The notes below the pieces were generated by a model, which was not told where the DNA came from, did not search any database, and was given only the letters and a program-made list of their open reading frames with translations. Positions 14,514 through 26,165 of a stretch of DNA of 64,000 nt are shown here, piece by piece. The translations under genes were made by a program, and so were the position numbers. The stretch comes from Chamaea fasciata (Eukaryota > Chordata > Aves > Passeriformes > Sylviidae): positions 2,562,001 through 2,626,000 of the forward strand of contig JARCOQ010000012.1 in assembly GCA_029207755.1 (NCBI GenBank), read 5' to 3'. Within the stretch, counting starts at the first letter, position 1; the number at the start of each line of letters is the position of its first letter.

Positions 14514-14998
14514 AAAAATGAATACAGAGACATAGCAGCTTTTACAATAAAGAGTTTTTTAAAAGGCATCAAGTTGTAAGCCAACCATTCAAAAAAGAGG
14601 CTTTGAAATGTCTTCCACAGCACTTTTTGCCCATTTGTCAACGAGGGACAAATCTGCAGATTACCCAAAGGACAAACAGGCAAAGTAACTAATATAAATT
14701 TCAAGCCCTTTTTCTGAACAGTTGATCAAGCATCACCCTCCGTAGCAGCATCTGGAGCACACTTCAGTGTTCTTTCAAGTGGCTGGTGTACTTGATCCAT
14801 TTCTTTAAAATATTTTAACATTCAATAAAACTATTTCAAATAGAAAAAACTTCTGTCACGTGAAAGTAAGGTTTCCTTTTCAGATTTCGTGAAAGCTTAT
14901 GAACTTCACTGGCAGCATTTTTGTAATGGAGAAGGAGCTAAAACCAGCAGAACAGGCACTTCAGCAAAATTTGCCATCAACAGTTCCTAAAGTCATAT

Positions 14999-15115
14999 TT
15001 ATTGCAATCCAGAAGATAGTTTCTTACTACTTTGTGGTGGTGTAAGGACACCAGTGGGGAAGGGTGAAGTCCTATTTTGCTCAGCCAATATGGCTTGTTT
15101 TGCTTGAGCTCTGTC
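14999..15115 (-). CDS. CCNE1: CCNE1 coding exon 11 with stop (residues 365-402)
   Basis: 117 nt including TAA. Carries the C-terminal phosphodegron [11 protein letters not shown] recognised by SCF-FBXW7 in the family. Acceptor GCTTTCAG. Confidence 0.96.
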   Translation of the reverse strand, partial: DRAQAKQAILAEQNRTSPFPTGVLTPPQSSKKLSSGLQ

Positions 15116-18100
15116 CTGAAAGCACATGAAAAAGGGGGAAAAAAAAAAAATCTTTATTTTGGTGTGTCTATGCAACAGATCAATAGAATCCAGTGTTTTA
15201 TAATCTGATAGATTGCTAATCTGGAAATGCATATCCATATCTAATCCTCCTAACAGTAACTGATAAACCATATAGTACACAGTAGTTATTTGCAGTACAA
15301 CTTCATGAGATCAGTATTAGTGTTTGGGATCTGATGATTAGCATTAGGTATTCATAACATGCAAGCGCTCCTGTACCTTCAAGAAAGCAAAATTCAGAAA
15401 CAACTGAGCAGGAGGAACTTTAACTTCTACCTACAATTCAATAACCTAAAGAGAAAAAAAATAACCCAAATAGCTTAAACCACAATTTGTTGAAGAAGGT
15501 TTTGATCCTCTGCAAACTCCTCACACTAAAAACTGCTCTTGCTCCACTGCTTGTCAATGGCCACTGTCACACAACAGTCCCACTAGATCAATCTCAAGTA
15601 ATCTCTCTTGATTTTTCTCTGGGTCAGACAAGACTATATTAGCGGTATTTCCTAGAGAGAAAGGTCTAACACAAGGTATTTGAAGTATCCCAAAGGGTAG
15701 AGAAATGCTTCTGATTTCTGGGGTGATTATATGCTGTTTGAGATGAGAGGCTGAAGGCACAATCACCTTTTTAAACTAAATATTGAACAAGTCAGTCCCA
15801 AGACAAGTCCTTGTCTCAAGAACTTTGGATCTGGACTACAACCTTATGCCTTTTATCATCTAAACACACTCCGTCTCAACCTGGAAATGCTTCACTTGAC
15901 TGACTGTATGTCCTAACCAAAGAAACAAGACCTCAGATTTCACAGAGAGGTTTTTGTCTTCATTCTACACATACATACCAGCAAATCAAAGCTGTTAATG
16001 TGCGTCTGTATATTGTGCAAATCTTCAGGAGCGATCCCGCTAAAGTGTTTGAGTTTGGAGCTTCCTACTTCCCTCAGAGCCATGGCAAACGGGACCATCC
16101 ACTTCACACAGTCCTCTATCTCACAGAATTCATAACCTGCAACACAAGACACATGCTTATCTGCCTGGATGAAGACAACATTTGCCAACACACAGGACTG
16201 AAGTTCCTAAATGCCAATACCTGAAACTTTCTGCATCAACTCAGATGAAGAGAAGTGATACAAAGCAGAAGCTGCAAGTATTCCATAGGTATATCCCAAG
16301 CAGCCAATATCCAGCACACAGAGATCCAAGAGCTACAAGACAACAGATGTTCAGTAAGCCTGACACAAAAACACTTTTCCAGGTGAAACAGCACTTGAAG
16401 GAAATCAGTCTCACCTCTGTTATTTGTACAAATATCTGCTGTGGATATTGTGGCAGCATTACCTCATAAAGATCATTTAAATATGCAACTTGCAGGTAAA
16501 TGTTTAGCCACGATACAACTGTCAGTGGATTTAAGTTCCAATTAAGAGCCTGAAAGAACAGATATACACAAGACTTCAGTGCCAATTTAGGTTAAGTTCC
16601 TAACTTAAACCATGCAAGACGGTTTAACAACCAGAGACTCTAATCCCAGTTGGTTAAGGCACCTTTAAAACATGCAAATCAAATACTCTCCTGTAGCTCT
16701 TCCTGATCATACAGTCAGGGAACAAACAATTTTGTTAATGCACACATACTGCTGGATGCTTTAGATCACTTGTTACCTCGAGAAAACACTGCTTTCTAAT
16801 TAGTAAGAGAAATTGTGCCTCTAAGCAGTACCTAAGATTAACTGAGGAGCTCTGCTTTTAGTCTGATTATGCTACACATTTTTAAAAACTAATTCCACTT
16901 TTAAATATTACCTTCATAATGATCAACTCCATACTGATGATTTCATCTTCTGTACAGGCTCCATCTGTAACATAGGCAAACTGGTGCAACTTTGGTGGAT
17001 AAACTTCCTGAAAGATACGAGATCGAGCATTTAATTTGTGGAATAGGTTGCAACTAGTTTCATGTGTTACTTTAACAAAAAATAAAGAAATACAGAGAAC
17101 AACCACTGCCTCAGCCTTCCAAAACAAAGATAATTCCTCATCCCCCCTTTTTAAATCCTGGTGTTCTCTGCCTTTAACAGACAGATTTTTTGTTCATCAG
17201 AGCCCTCAACTTTCACTTTGGATGGATCAGTACAAACCTGTATTGTTTGAATTCGTTACCACTGGGACTGTATAACAACTGACACCAAGATTTTTTTTAA
17301 ACATCCTAAAGAAAAGGCCATTTATCTCTTGCTCAGGAACAGACTGAACAGCAGCTCTCTTCAACGACTAGGAACTTTAGAAGCACTGTGTATTTTAGTA
17401 GTTCAAATTGTTCCAGTAAATAATAATCCAGACAATCATGCAGTAGGTACACTACTGCAATGAAATTGCAAAAACTGGTCTCTGTATACAGCAGTCAGCC
17501 AAAAATTCATCCAGCAACTGCAACCAAAAGTTTAGATTTATTCCAACACTGAATTCTCTAACCACAGTATAATTTTACCCACTTTTAAAAAGAACAGGAA
17601 CATTGGAAAGAAAAAAAGCAAAAATATCTTTTTCTGTCTCCCAGCTGAAAAAAATGAGAGCAACTAACTTCATAAAGCTTTCCACAATGTGTCCAGCATC
17701 CAGTAAGTGCGCTGTGTGTCCATCCACATTTTGATGTTAAGTAAAGCTGGAGATCCTTACCTCAAGCTTTGCTGCTATGAATAGAGAAGTGACACCAATA
17801 AGCTGCAACAGTGTTTTTACAACATCCTGTTGTGTTGCCATAAAGCGATCAAAGAAATCTTGTGCTAAATAAAAAGTTTCTCTGTGAAGTTTGTAGGCTT
17901 CACAAACCTGGAGAGGCAACAGAGATTACAAAGGTCAAGAACAGCGTTAAAAAGTCAAAACTAGATGCTACATATGTTTTAACAAAAAAAGCATGAGATA
18001 GACATAAAATTTATACAGGTTTTCTACTTCACTGCTATTGTGAAGTAGCATGTTAACTAAGTTCAAGAGTTAAACAGTTTCCTTAGACACAAGATGACTG

Positions 18101-21100
18101 TCATTACAGTAACTTCCAGGAAAAAAAAACAGATCAGAGTGAAAACCCCTCTAGGAAATGAAGCACGTGTTCCAACAATGTCAGAATACCAGTTCCTCAT
18201 TTTTTGCAAAAGATCCATCATTCCAACACCTCAAAAGAGAAAATTCTCACAAGCACTTTAAACTTAAGAACAGGGATTATGCCACCAAGTAATCCAAAGA
18301 GCAAAAATGACTCAGACACTAGAGAAAGTTGTAGCACATTCTGCTTTACAAAAACAGATAAGACTGTGAGATGGATCTGATCTCAGGGCTACCCACCTTC
18401 CTTCCCACAGTGACTTTTATAATTATTTGTTCAGCCTTTGTCTGCAGTGTGACCTTAAAAGCTTACCCTGTGTTAGGGAAAATTTGATTATTATCCACTA
18501 TCAATCCAAATGAATAACAGAACATATTGTCGGTTTGCAAATCATCAGCTCAATCCATCATATATGCTTTAAGTTTGGTGCCATTCATTAACAAAATTTA
18601 AGATGAAGACAAGTACCTGGAGCTAAATGTACTCCTGAAGTGCACTCATGACAGTTATTAGTGCACTTCAACAAAAGCACACTTGAAACACTCACAAGCA
18701 CAGCAAAGCTTACCTCCATTAGCCAGTCTAGAAGGACGGCTCTCATTTTAGGCTGCAGCTGGGGGTGCCTTTGCATGTAGAATTTATCCCTCATGTAGGT
18801 CTCCTCTTTGTTGATCATGTTTTTCCATACATCATCCCTGTTTGCCCAGCTGCGAGAGAGCAATGGTTAGTCTTGGCTCATGAGACAAGAGGAAAACAGG
18901 GCAGCAGCAGCCCAGCAGACTCACCCTAGAGCTGGCAGTGGGGTGGCTCTGGTGGGAACAACGCTCAGATGGATGAAACGCGAGTAATCAACACGAACGG
19001 GATCATCGTCTTTATCCGGGGTGGGGATCAGCATGTGGGCATTCTCGTGGCTGTTATTCCAGGACATCTGTTCAATCAAACAGGAGATTTACACTCTGCT
19101 TTTTGAAGTCATCATTTTAGTTGTAGATAGAAGATACTCATATCTTCTGTCACAACGTCTTCTCTCTTTGAACTGCACAGAATGGTAGAGGCTGGAAAGC
19201 ACCTCTAGGTCTTTTTGCCAACCTCCCTGCTCACAAGGGCCACCAAGAGCCAGCTGCCCAGGACCATGTCCAGAAGGCTTTAGAGTATCTTCAAGGATGG
19301 AGACTCCACAACTATTTTGGACAACTTGTGCCATGCTTGGCTGCCCTCAAAAAGCGTTCCATGATATTCAGAGGGAACCTCTTCTGCTTCAGTTTGTGTA
19401 AATCACCTCTTGTCCCATCACACAAAGAAGAGCTTGGCTCCATCTTCTTTACATCTTCCCTTCAAATATTTATAAACAATTGACACAAATCGCCACAAAC
19501 CTTTTCTCCAGACTAAACAGCCCCAGCTTCCTCAGCCTTTCCTTACAGGAAAGATGCTCAGGTTCCTGAATTACCTTAAAGGACCTTTCTGGACTCTTTC
19601 TTCTATGCTCACATCTCTTTTTTTACTGGGGAGCCCACAACTGGACACGACACTACAGATGTGGCCTCACCTCTGCTGAGTAGAGGGGGTGTTGCTTATA
19701 AGCACAGTAGAGAAAGTTTGGAACTAAAGGTGAAGAACACTCCCCCCCGTTCTCCTTTTGAAGGACCACAACTGTTTCATGGAAGGATACCCAAGTCAGA
19801 ACCTCCTACTCTCATGCTGCATTTTGTTTTACCAAAAATACACTTGCCCTCAGGTAAAGAACAAGCAGATGGAACTCCAAGACCCAAATATGAGGTCAGG
19901 ATTTCTGGTAAGAAGTATGTAGGTGATATGCCTGAAGCCATGCAAAGCGTCTCAGACGGTGAACACGGCAAAATAGTTTGTAGAATTTCGTACTCGTTCA
20001 TTTAGCAGAATTAAGATAAAAACCCCAAAGCATATATGACCCAATTTTCAGAATACAGCCAAGTACATTTTAAGCAATTGCTACGAAATTATCAAGCAGA
20101 TAATTTTATATGGCAAATTCTGCCATGGTTTGCAAACATCAGATATCCAAAACTTCACCAGTGATGTCCTTTCAACTTTTATTTGGATCAGAACTTAGGT
20201 CTAGGTTTACTCTTCTGCCATCTAACTCTTAAACAGGATCTTGTACACTTCACACGGTACCTCAGGAAAACAGTACTTCATTTGCAGTAGAATAAAAAGC
20301 CAGCACTGTCATCCCTAAGCAAATTAAAATTTGGCATTTCTGTTTAACACTGAAGTCAGCCATCTTGCTGCAAATTGATCAGTTCTGCACCACTAAAAGG
20401 ACAGAACTCCCTAACAGATTTCTAATGTGCTAAAAAAAAATAAAAACAAGCTCAGAAGAATCATTAGGCACTATCAAGTAAAACACCATGTGAAATTTTG
20501 CCTCCAGCAAAAAAGCTTCCGCAGCTGATTTTTGCCATCTTTCTTACATATGACATCACTTTCCAGCAAAATGGCTCCCTCCCGCACCAGTTTCACAAAC
20601 AGAAACCACTGACTTGATGAAACAAAAACCACATTTCACAGTCCTCTCACAGCTAAGACTGCTTTCCACTTTGAATTACTGACACACAGATCAGTCTTTT
20701 TTCTTCTTGGGAGTTCTACATGCAAATATAGCATAGCTACATACCCGGCCATGCCAGGATTTGATTTGGGTGGGGAGGTGTGTTAACAAGTGAATAGTAT
20801 CTCTTATCTTAAAAATGACAGACTCCTTACAAACTGAAAGTTCAAATGAAAATGTCACATCGGTATTGCTTGAAGTTAATTTTTGTCCTCCCTCAAAACT
20901 AGACTTTAGTCACACTTTGTTCTCTAAACTGCACAGCAAGCCCAGCTGCCAGCAGCCTTTGGAGAAGTGCTGCCTTATCAGTTAATCAGCAAACAGAAAA
21001 GCTACAGTATCTATTTAAAGGTGCCTACTACACCAGCAGTTTCTGAAGGACAAGAGTCTTGCTCACAAAGTTCTCCGAGCAGACACATCACATGCAACAA

Positions 21101-24100
21101 GACTAAAGGTATTTCACCACCCTGAATTTTCTATAAGAAAATAGAAATCAAAGTTCGAGAGCCTATTAGGTGGTTTGAAAAGAAGGGAAAACAAAGTTTT
21201 TGACAACATAATGTCACTTAACAAGACACTGGGGAAAAGATGTGAGCAACACTGCAAGTACACAGCTTACCTAGAGACAAGAACAAAACTAATATGCAGG
21301 GCTTCAAAAGAAAGCAGCCTATTGGAGAAGGAGACAGGAATTAATTAGTATAGGAGAGGGAGCACCGTAACTCTGGCACAGATTTTGGCTGAGAGAGTGA
21401 ACATATCAATCAGGCTCTTGAGTCTTTAAAGCAGACTTAGCAAGACACTCAATCAAAAGTAAGAAACACCATTAAGAAACTGCATTACCTCACACTGCAA
21501 CTGTAAGGAAATAGGAGCCACCACTGAAAAAAGGAACAGTTTAAGGTGGGGAAGGTATGAGGAAACCATGAAGAACTTCCTTTGGGCTTGCACAGACCCA
21601 ATCCAAAAGTGGAGACCTGTCAGAAAGCAACAGATGTTACCCAGAATCTGTGCAGCCTAACAGAGGAAATACTACAGTCCTGAGCTTACTTCTGAGACAC
21701 ACAGGAGCTGAAGCAGCACACAAACAAAAATCAGTGCAGAGAACAGTCCCTTCAAATCTACGTGGAGCCCAGCAAGAAAGCTTGGTGACACCCACAGTAG
21801 TGTTCCAGCTACAGGAGCAACTAACCAGATGCAGATCTCTATCTCAGACCTAAGAACAAGACACAGACCACAGAAACTGAACAAAGCACAGGAGAAGGCT
21901 CATAAGGAAAAGAGGTACCAGGAAGGCAGAAGGTGGGTGAAAAGCCCATTAGAGCACCCAGGCCCATACAGCTCCAGAGAAAACCCAGACTTCAGAGGTG
22001 GGGTCTTTTTAAAGCTCAAACATTAGCAGGCCTCAGTTTCCTGCAGCATGTCACCATTCACTCATACATCAAACAGTCATAGAAATTAATCTCTTTGAAC
22101 CTTCAGGATATAGATCAGACATAAAACCAAGCAGGCAGTGACCACTGGGGCTACTGTTTATAGGCCATGCAGGGCCATCAGCGAAGAAGAAACACCTAAA
22201 AATACAAACTACTGAAACACTTGTGCACCTCAATGTGAGCTAGGAGCCACCAGAATGAGCTTCCACTGACAAGCAAGGAGGAAGAGAATGACACAGAACT
22301 GCAAACAGCAGTAACAGAGGCTTTTCAGCATAGATAGCAATGGCAGGGGAACAGACCTGCTGTCACCCTAAAAGCAGCACCTTATACAATAGGCAACAGT
22401 ATCCCTACCAAGTCCACAGCCTTAGTTTGCCCATCAGAAACAGCAAGACCTACAATTCCAGCCATTTTGCACTCATAGGATGCATTACTTTGAAGTATTG
22501 AATTTTTCTTTGCTATCAGATGGGAATTCCAGACTTAGTAAGCAGGACAGAAAAGAGCAACTTGCACTATTAAGTTGTTCCAGTCTTCCTGGGATAGCAT
22601 AGGAGCTTCTACTCCTTTTAAATAACCCTCTAAATGCCCTGATCCAGATTAAAGCCAAGTCAGATTCTCAACCTAGGTATAGTTTATCCTTCTTTTTTGT
22701 GGGCTTTGTTTTGTTTGTTTGTTTTTTAAATTGAAACTTTAAAAATTAATCTAGATTAGTCAAAGAAACTTTTTGGAAGATATTTTCAAAACACTTAGCT
22801 GGAACACTTTGACAATGCTAAAATCAGATTCTGGAAAACACCTAGTGAGGAACTGATCAAAACTCCTTCCTGAGTGTTTATTTCACCTTCACATGTGAAA
22901 ACATTAGCTAGTTTCATCTAAAGAAGCTAACTTCTAGATTCAATTCTTCACTTTATATGGAGGTGACCCTGCAATTTACATCATAATTGCAGAGATTATT
23001 CTAATCTAGTTAGATAAATTTTGTTTTACATGGAGCCTTGGAAGTGCATTCATCCCCACAAAGCAGCCAGAATTACTAGCAGAATTACAGCAGTGCCAGT
23101 TCTCCAAAATCAAACACAGAATTTATGCAATATTCTGCTGTCACAGACCTGATGATATAGCCACCCTTTCATCACATAAAGGGTAACTGCATCCTAATTA
23201 AGAACTGGGGCCTTATGTTCCACAGAAGCAAACTAATGAATTGACTATGAAGATGTCATAAAGTAGGATGTGACTCTGATATTTTGCCTTGTGGATAAGC
23301 TAGTGTCAGTAAACAATTTATTTAATGTAGAAGTCATGTGGTATGGGCTACAGTGGATTTATAGCTGCTTGCATTTTAGAAGTGCCGTGTCTCCACAGAG
23401 TAACTGTCGCCCTGGCTATCATTCCAGCCCTCTATACTGCTGCTGGAACCGTAAACATATTCTCATTAGTGGTCCATGGCAATTTGTATCAGAGAATAGC
23501 TTGTGTCACACCATAGACTGAAGAGCTGCTGCTGTGCAGCCAAATGTTAGCTTTTTTTAACCAGATCTGGAACAATCTGGCTACTTTGTCACAAAAAAAT
23601 ACCTTCTCTATGTAGGGAAAGATATATAGGCATGATATTATTTACTGTTTCTAGAATGAAAGGGTCAAATTCCACCAGCATCCTATGATCATCTTGAAAA
23701 ACTCCCAAGATCTTTGATGCCTACTGCCTGAATTATCTAAGTTTTAGTTTACCTATCATTCTTGAAGTACCGCTGAATAGCTACCAGGCCAAGAGCACAA
23801 ACAAGAGGACAAAATTGGAAGTCTTTATCTGCTTTCAGAGTTGAAGGTCAACATATTCAAAAGACACCTCAAGTTTCCTTCCACTGTCTTTCTAGAAGAC
23901 AATAAAATTGGGACCCCATTGAGATTTTGTAACAAATACCTTGTTATTATGCAATAAACACGCACAAGAAGGCCTTGCTCAGTTTAAACAGAATGAATCT
24001 TCTGGTGAAGGAGAAAGCTGCAGTGAAGGACAGGCAGCTCTTCCTTGTCAGAAGTGAGGAATTAGTTTAATATACTGTGCAAAAGAAAGACAGAAGGGAA

Positions 24101-25828
24101 GGAGAGATCCCCTCATTAAATGCTCACCATTTGAGCCCTGCTTAATACGTTGACTGATAACTAGTGTACGCAGTTGCAACAAGCAGAGGCCATTCCAAAC
24201 AATGATGCCCATCTGTTATGGTAGCACTTCAGTCTTAGAACTTCCAGCTGCCACTTCGGGTTAGATGTGCCACATTATGCACAGCCTCGCCTACCAAACG
24301 AGGCCAGGCTGCACACCCTGACCGTGACTCCCGCAACTTCAGCATCACCCTGTGTGTGCAGTGACAGCCTGAAGGCTCAGTGACACTGACTGAGCAGGTG
24401 TGTGTGAGTGATCAGGGAAAAAAAGGAGGGGAATGAACCTATTCCAGAAGGCAGGCCACTCGAGGTACAAAAGCATCATGCTTTCAACATCACACACCAA
24501 CAGAGATACCAAAAGTATCTGCTTTTCAAGAATATGGAAAGCACGCAAAGGGAACTAGAGGACACCAGCAGAGCTAGTTTTGACTTTATAAGTCAGCTCA
24601 CTCTACATGCCTTGCTAAGAAAGCTGGCAATGATCATTATCAACATCCAGTGCAGGACTGATTTTCAGAGGGACAGTGACTTTACAGAAATATTCCTTCT
24701 TTCTGCAGAAAATCAAAGTCTATTTTGCTATACCATGAGCATCTAGTACACACTTCAAGTTCTAATCAGGAGCCCCTTACTTTGCCTGATAATTACCCCT
24801 GCCAATGGGAATATTCCAGCTGATGCTAGAAGAGGAAGCTTTCTTCTTTCCCAGATAACAGAGCAGTAGAGACATGACAGCAAAGAGAACCACCTCAAGA
24901 GATGATTCTGTCTGCATACTTAAGTGTCTTGTGCTTTGGCCAGCAAGCTATAGGAGCACATGTACAAGGTACATAAGCACATGACTGAACCTTTGCACCC
25001 CTCTAGAGAAGCAAACACAGAGTAGGTCTAAAGGCTTGACAGGTGCACCCTTGCAACCACAGGGCAGCTGAATTCATTTCAGCATTAACGTAAGGTTTCA
25101 GACCAACACAGGCCTTGTGTCTTGCAAAGGCTTCAGAACTACATATATGAACTGACTTGTTTGGCACACTCCATCATCAACCAGGGTCAACAGTCCCTCT
25201 TGCCCATTGCTATGCAGTATGTGGCAGCAGCATACCTGTTTCACCACGTTAACACAGATAATGAGGTACTGTAAAGTAAGAGCAGGGTACCGTAAGATTA
25301 TATGGTATTTACATATAAAGCGAATTCAATTACCTGTTTTTCACACGGCTTTTTTCTAGTCATCTCCATTTTGGCAATTTCTTCATCAGGATCCTGTAAG
25401 AACTACAAAAAGCGACATATAACTTCCGGAGTACAAACCGCGGGACAGGCAGCTGTCGGCCGCTGTGACACACGCCTGGTCCCTGAGGAGCAGCACAGCC
25501 CCGCAGGCCCACCCGGCCCCCGGCGCACCGCGTGGGCCCCGCACCCCCAACAAAAGGCGCGGGGGCCCGGCGCGGCGGCGGGGCGGGCGCTGGCCCGCGG
25601 GCACCGGGCCGGGCCCGCACTCACCGTGGCCACATCAGCTTTCCTCTTGCGGGCTCGCATGGCGTACTCGGCACCCGCGCCCCCCTTGGCGGGACCCGTC
25701 TCGTCAGCGCAGTCGCTGCGGAGAGAGGGGAAGCTGAGCGAGCGCCGGCCGCGGGAGCCTCCCGGGGGAGCCTGGCCTGCAGGGCCCCGCGCGGGGCGGG
25801 CCCCGCGCACTCACCTCTCCCGCTGCAT
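14999..25828 (-). CDS. CCNE1: Cyclin E1 (CCNE1), 11 coding exons, 402 aa
   Basis: Regulatory subunit that activates CDK2 in the nucleus at the G1/S transition. The eleven coding exons listed separately join in frame over 1209 nt. The product begins MQRES and ends SSGLQ. Visible features: basic NLS RARKRK at residues 25-30; N-terminal degron LIPTPDK with Thr71; CDK/substrate hydrophobic patch MRAVL at 138-142; cyclin box helices across about 104-230; second cyclin fold about 230-365; C-terminal degron LTPPQS with Thr389 and Ser393, the FBXW7 recognition site. Segments such as [17 protein letters not shown] and FAYVTDGAC identify E1 rather than E2, as do [14 protein letters not shown] and PQYPQQIF. 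Human CCNE1 is 410 aa, so the length fits. The start at 25828 mirrors human MPRER; a longer non-ATG extension is open upstream but unsupported. The gene shares a CpG-island promoter with the divergent BtpA gene. No frameshift or broken splice site was found. Confidence 0.96.
15116..15978 (-). other. CCNE1 intron 10
   Basis: 863 bp, GT-AG, AT-rich. No repeat or internal gene recognised. Confidence 0.85.
15979..16136 (-). CDS. CCNE1: CCNE1 coding exon 10 (residues 312-364)
   Basis: 158 nt. Encodes [16 protein letters not shown] and SSKLKHFSG, then [13 protein letters not shown], the last helices of the C-terminal cyclin fold. Confidence 0.96.
16221..16332 (-). CDS. CCNE1: CCNE1 coding exon 9 (residues 275 to split 312)
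   Basis: 112 nt. Encodes [17 protein letters not shown] and [17 protein letters not shown]. The human VDCLE motif reads IGCLG here. Flanking introns are only 82 and 84 bp. Confidence 0.96.
16415..16549 (-). CDS. CCNE1: CCNE1 coding exon 8 (residues 230-274)
   Basis: 135 nt, phase 0. Encodes the start of the second cyclin fold, including [18 protein letters not shown] and LPQYPQQIF, diagnostic for cyclin E1. Confidence 0.97.
16550..16911 (-). other. CCNE1 intron 7
   Basis: 362 bp, GT-AG; nothing recognised inside. Confidence 0.85.
16912..17007 (-). CDS. CCNE1: CCNE1 coding exon 7 (residues 198-229)
   Basis: 96 nt, phase 0. Encodes [18 protein letters not shown] followed by the MELIIMK helix, at the end of the first cyclin fold. 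Confidence 0.97.
17008..17760 (-). other. CCNE1 intron 6
   Basis: 753 bp, GT-AG; unique AT-rich sequence with no recognised element. Confidence 0.85.
17761..17907 (-). CDS. CCNE1: CCNE1 coding exon 6 (residues 149-197)
   Basis: 147 nt, phase 0. Contains [17 protein letters not shown] and LFIAAKLE, the most conserved cyclin-box segment and a near-identical match to vertebrate cyclin E1. Confidence 0.97.
17908..18713 (-). other. CCNE1 intron 5
   Basis: 806 bp, GT-AG; nothing recognised inside. Confidence 0.85.
18714..18849 (-). CDS. CCNE1: CCNE1 coding exon 5 (residues 103-148)
   Basis: 136 nt. Starts [11 protein letters not shown] and ends [11 protein letters not shown], the first cyclin-box helices and the MRAIL-type hydrophobic patch that docks RxL substrates. 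Acceptor TCTCGCAG, donor GTAAGC. Intron 4 upstream is only 75 bp. Confidence 0.96.
18925..19067 (-). CDS. CCNE1: CCNE1 coding exon 4 (residues 56 to split 103)
   Basis: 143 nt after the 6.3-kb intron. Carries the first phosphodegron, [10 protein letters not shown], with Thr71 equivalent to human Thr62 (isoform numbering), and the linker ending TPLPAL. Acceptor TTGAACAG, donor GTGAGT. Confidence 0.94.
19068..25333 (-). other. CCNE1 intron 3 (6.3 kb)
   Basis: The largest CCNE1 intron. It contains a minus-strand CR1 3' end at about 19176-19689; the remainder is unique AT-rich sequence without a supported coding exon. Short open frames inside have no family resemblance. Confidence 0.8.
19176..19689 (-). 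mobile_element. CR1 LINE fragment, 5'-truncated, minus orientation
   Basis: Read on the plus strand, the block starts CACAGAATGGTAGAGGCTGG. It continues through the typical CR1 3'-end wording (accepted-style segments AGGATGGAGACTCCACAAC, CTCCAGACTAAACAGCCCC and AGCTTCCTCAGCC) and ends at GCTGAGTAGAGGGG. CR1 elements end in ATTCTRTG on their sense strand, so the element's 3' end lies at 19176. It is about 515 bp, diverged and lacks coding capacity. It lies in the same transcriptional orientation as CCNE1, in intron 3. Confidence 0.85.
25334..25393 (-). CDS. CCNE1: CCNE1 coding exon 3 (residues 36-55)
   Basis: 60 nt, phase 0 on both sides. It begins [10 protein letters not shown], matching DPDEEMAKID in human cyclin E1. 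Acceptor TTCTTACAG, donor GTAATT. Confidence 0.92.
25625..25715 (-). CDS. CCNE1: CCNE1 coding exon 2 (residues 5-35)
   Basis: Acceptor CTCTCCGCAG and donor GTGAGT. Encodes an acidic stretch and then [11 protein letters not shown], the counterpart of the human nuclear localisation signal SRKRKANV. The preceding intron is only 99 bp. Confidence 0.9.
25815..25828 (-). CDS. CCNE1: CCNE1 coding exon 1 (residues 1 to split 5)
   Basis: Only 14 coding nt: ATG CAG CGG GAG AG, then donor GTGAGT. It matches the tiny MPRER coding stub of human CCNE1. The split codon becomes Ser5. Confidence 0.8.
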
Positions 25829-26003
25829 GGTCAGCCTCGGCCAGCCGAGCGCCCCGCGGGACGCGGCCGAGCGGGCCCGGGCCGCAGACTCCCCCCACGA
25901 GGCCGGCAGAAGCGCGCAACGGGCGGCCCGACCGGCCCCACCGGCTCCCCCCGCCGCGAGGCCGCCCGCCGCCCCCTGCCCGCCCGCGCCGCCGCTCACT
26001 CAC

Positions 26004-26150
26004 CGCCGCGCCGGCCCTTGCCGGCCGGGAGCGGGTGGTCGGCGGGTGCCGGGCCGGTGGGGCAGGGCGGGACGCGCGCGGGTCTCGCCGGGCGCCTGCT
26101 GCCTCACGGCGCGGCCGCTCCCGTCCCTGCGCGCGGCGCGGGCCGCGCCC
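26004..26150 (-). other. CCNE1: Possible CCNE1 non-coding first exon
   Basis: A consensus donor (GGCG then GTGAGTGAG on the minus strand) directly follows position 26004. Human CCNE1 has a non-coding first exon, and the repressor-like motif that sits near the mammalian start site lies at 26151-26165. The 5' boundary is a guess. The acceptor before the ATG at 25828 is not obvious, so a contiguous leader is also possible. Confidence 0.35.
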
Positions 26151-26165
26151 GGCGGGACATTTAAA
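26151..26165 (-). promoter_or_regulatory. Cyclin E repressor module-like site (AT-rich plus variant E2F)
   Basis: On the minus strand the sequence reads TTTAAATGTCCCGCC, an AT-rich TTTAAA followed by the variant E2F core TCCCGC. Mammalian CCNE1 is described as carrying a bipartite repressor of this composition near its transcription start, bound by an E2F complex in G0/G1. The match in order, spacing and location is seen here; that it functions in this species is inferred. Confidence 0.5.

Larger units (their letters stand above)
13639..14998 (-). other. CCNE1: CCNE1 3' untranslated region (extent uncertain)
   Basis: Sequence downstream of the CCNE1 stop codon on the minus strand, AT-rich with no open frame of note. 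Two canonical AATAAA signals (minus strand) lie at 14508-14513 and 13639-13644, giving 3' UTRs of about 0.5 or 1.4 kb. Which is used cannot be decided from sequence. Confidence 0.45.

Noticed and set aside
14999..25828. Assignment as cyclin E2 rather than E1
   Set aside because: Diagnostic segments ([41 protein letters not shown]) follow cyclin E1; E2 differs at these places.
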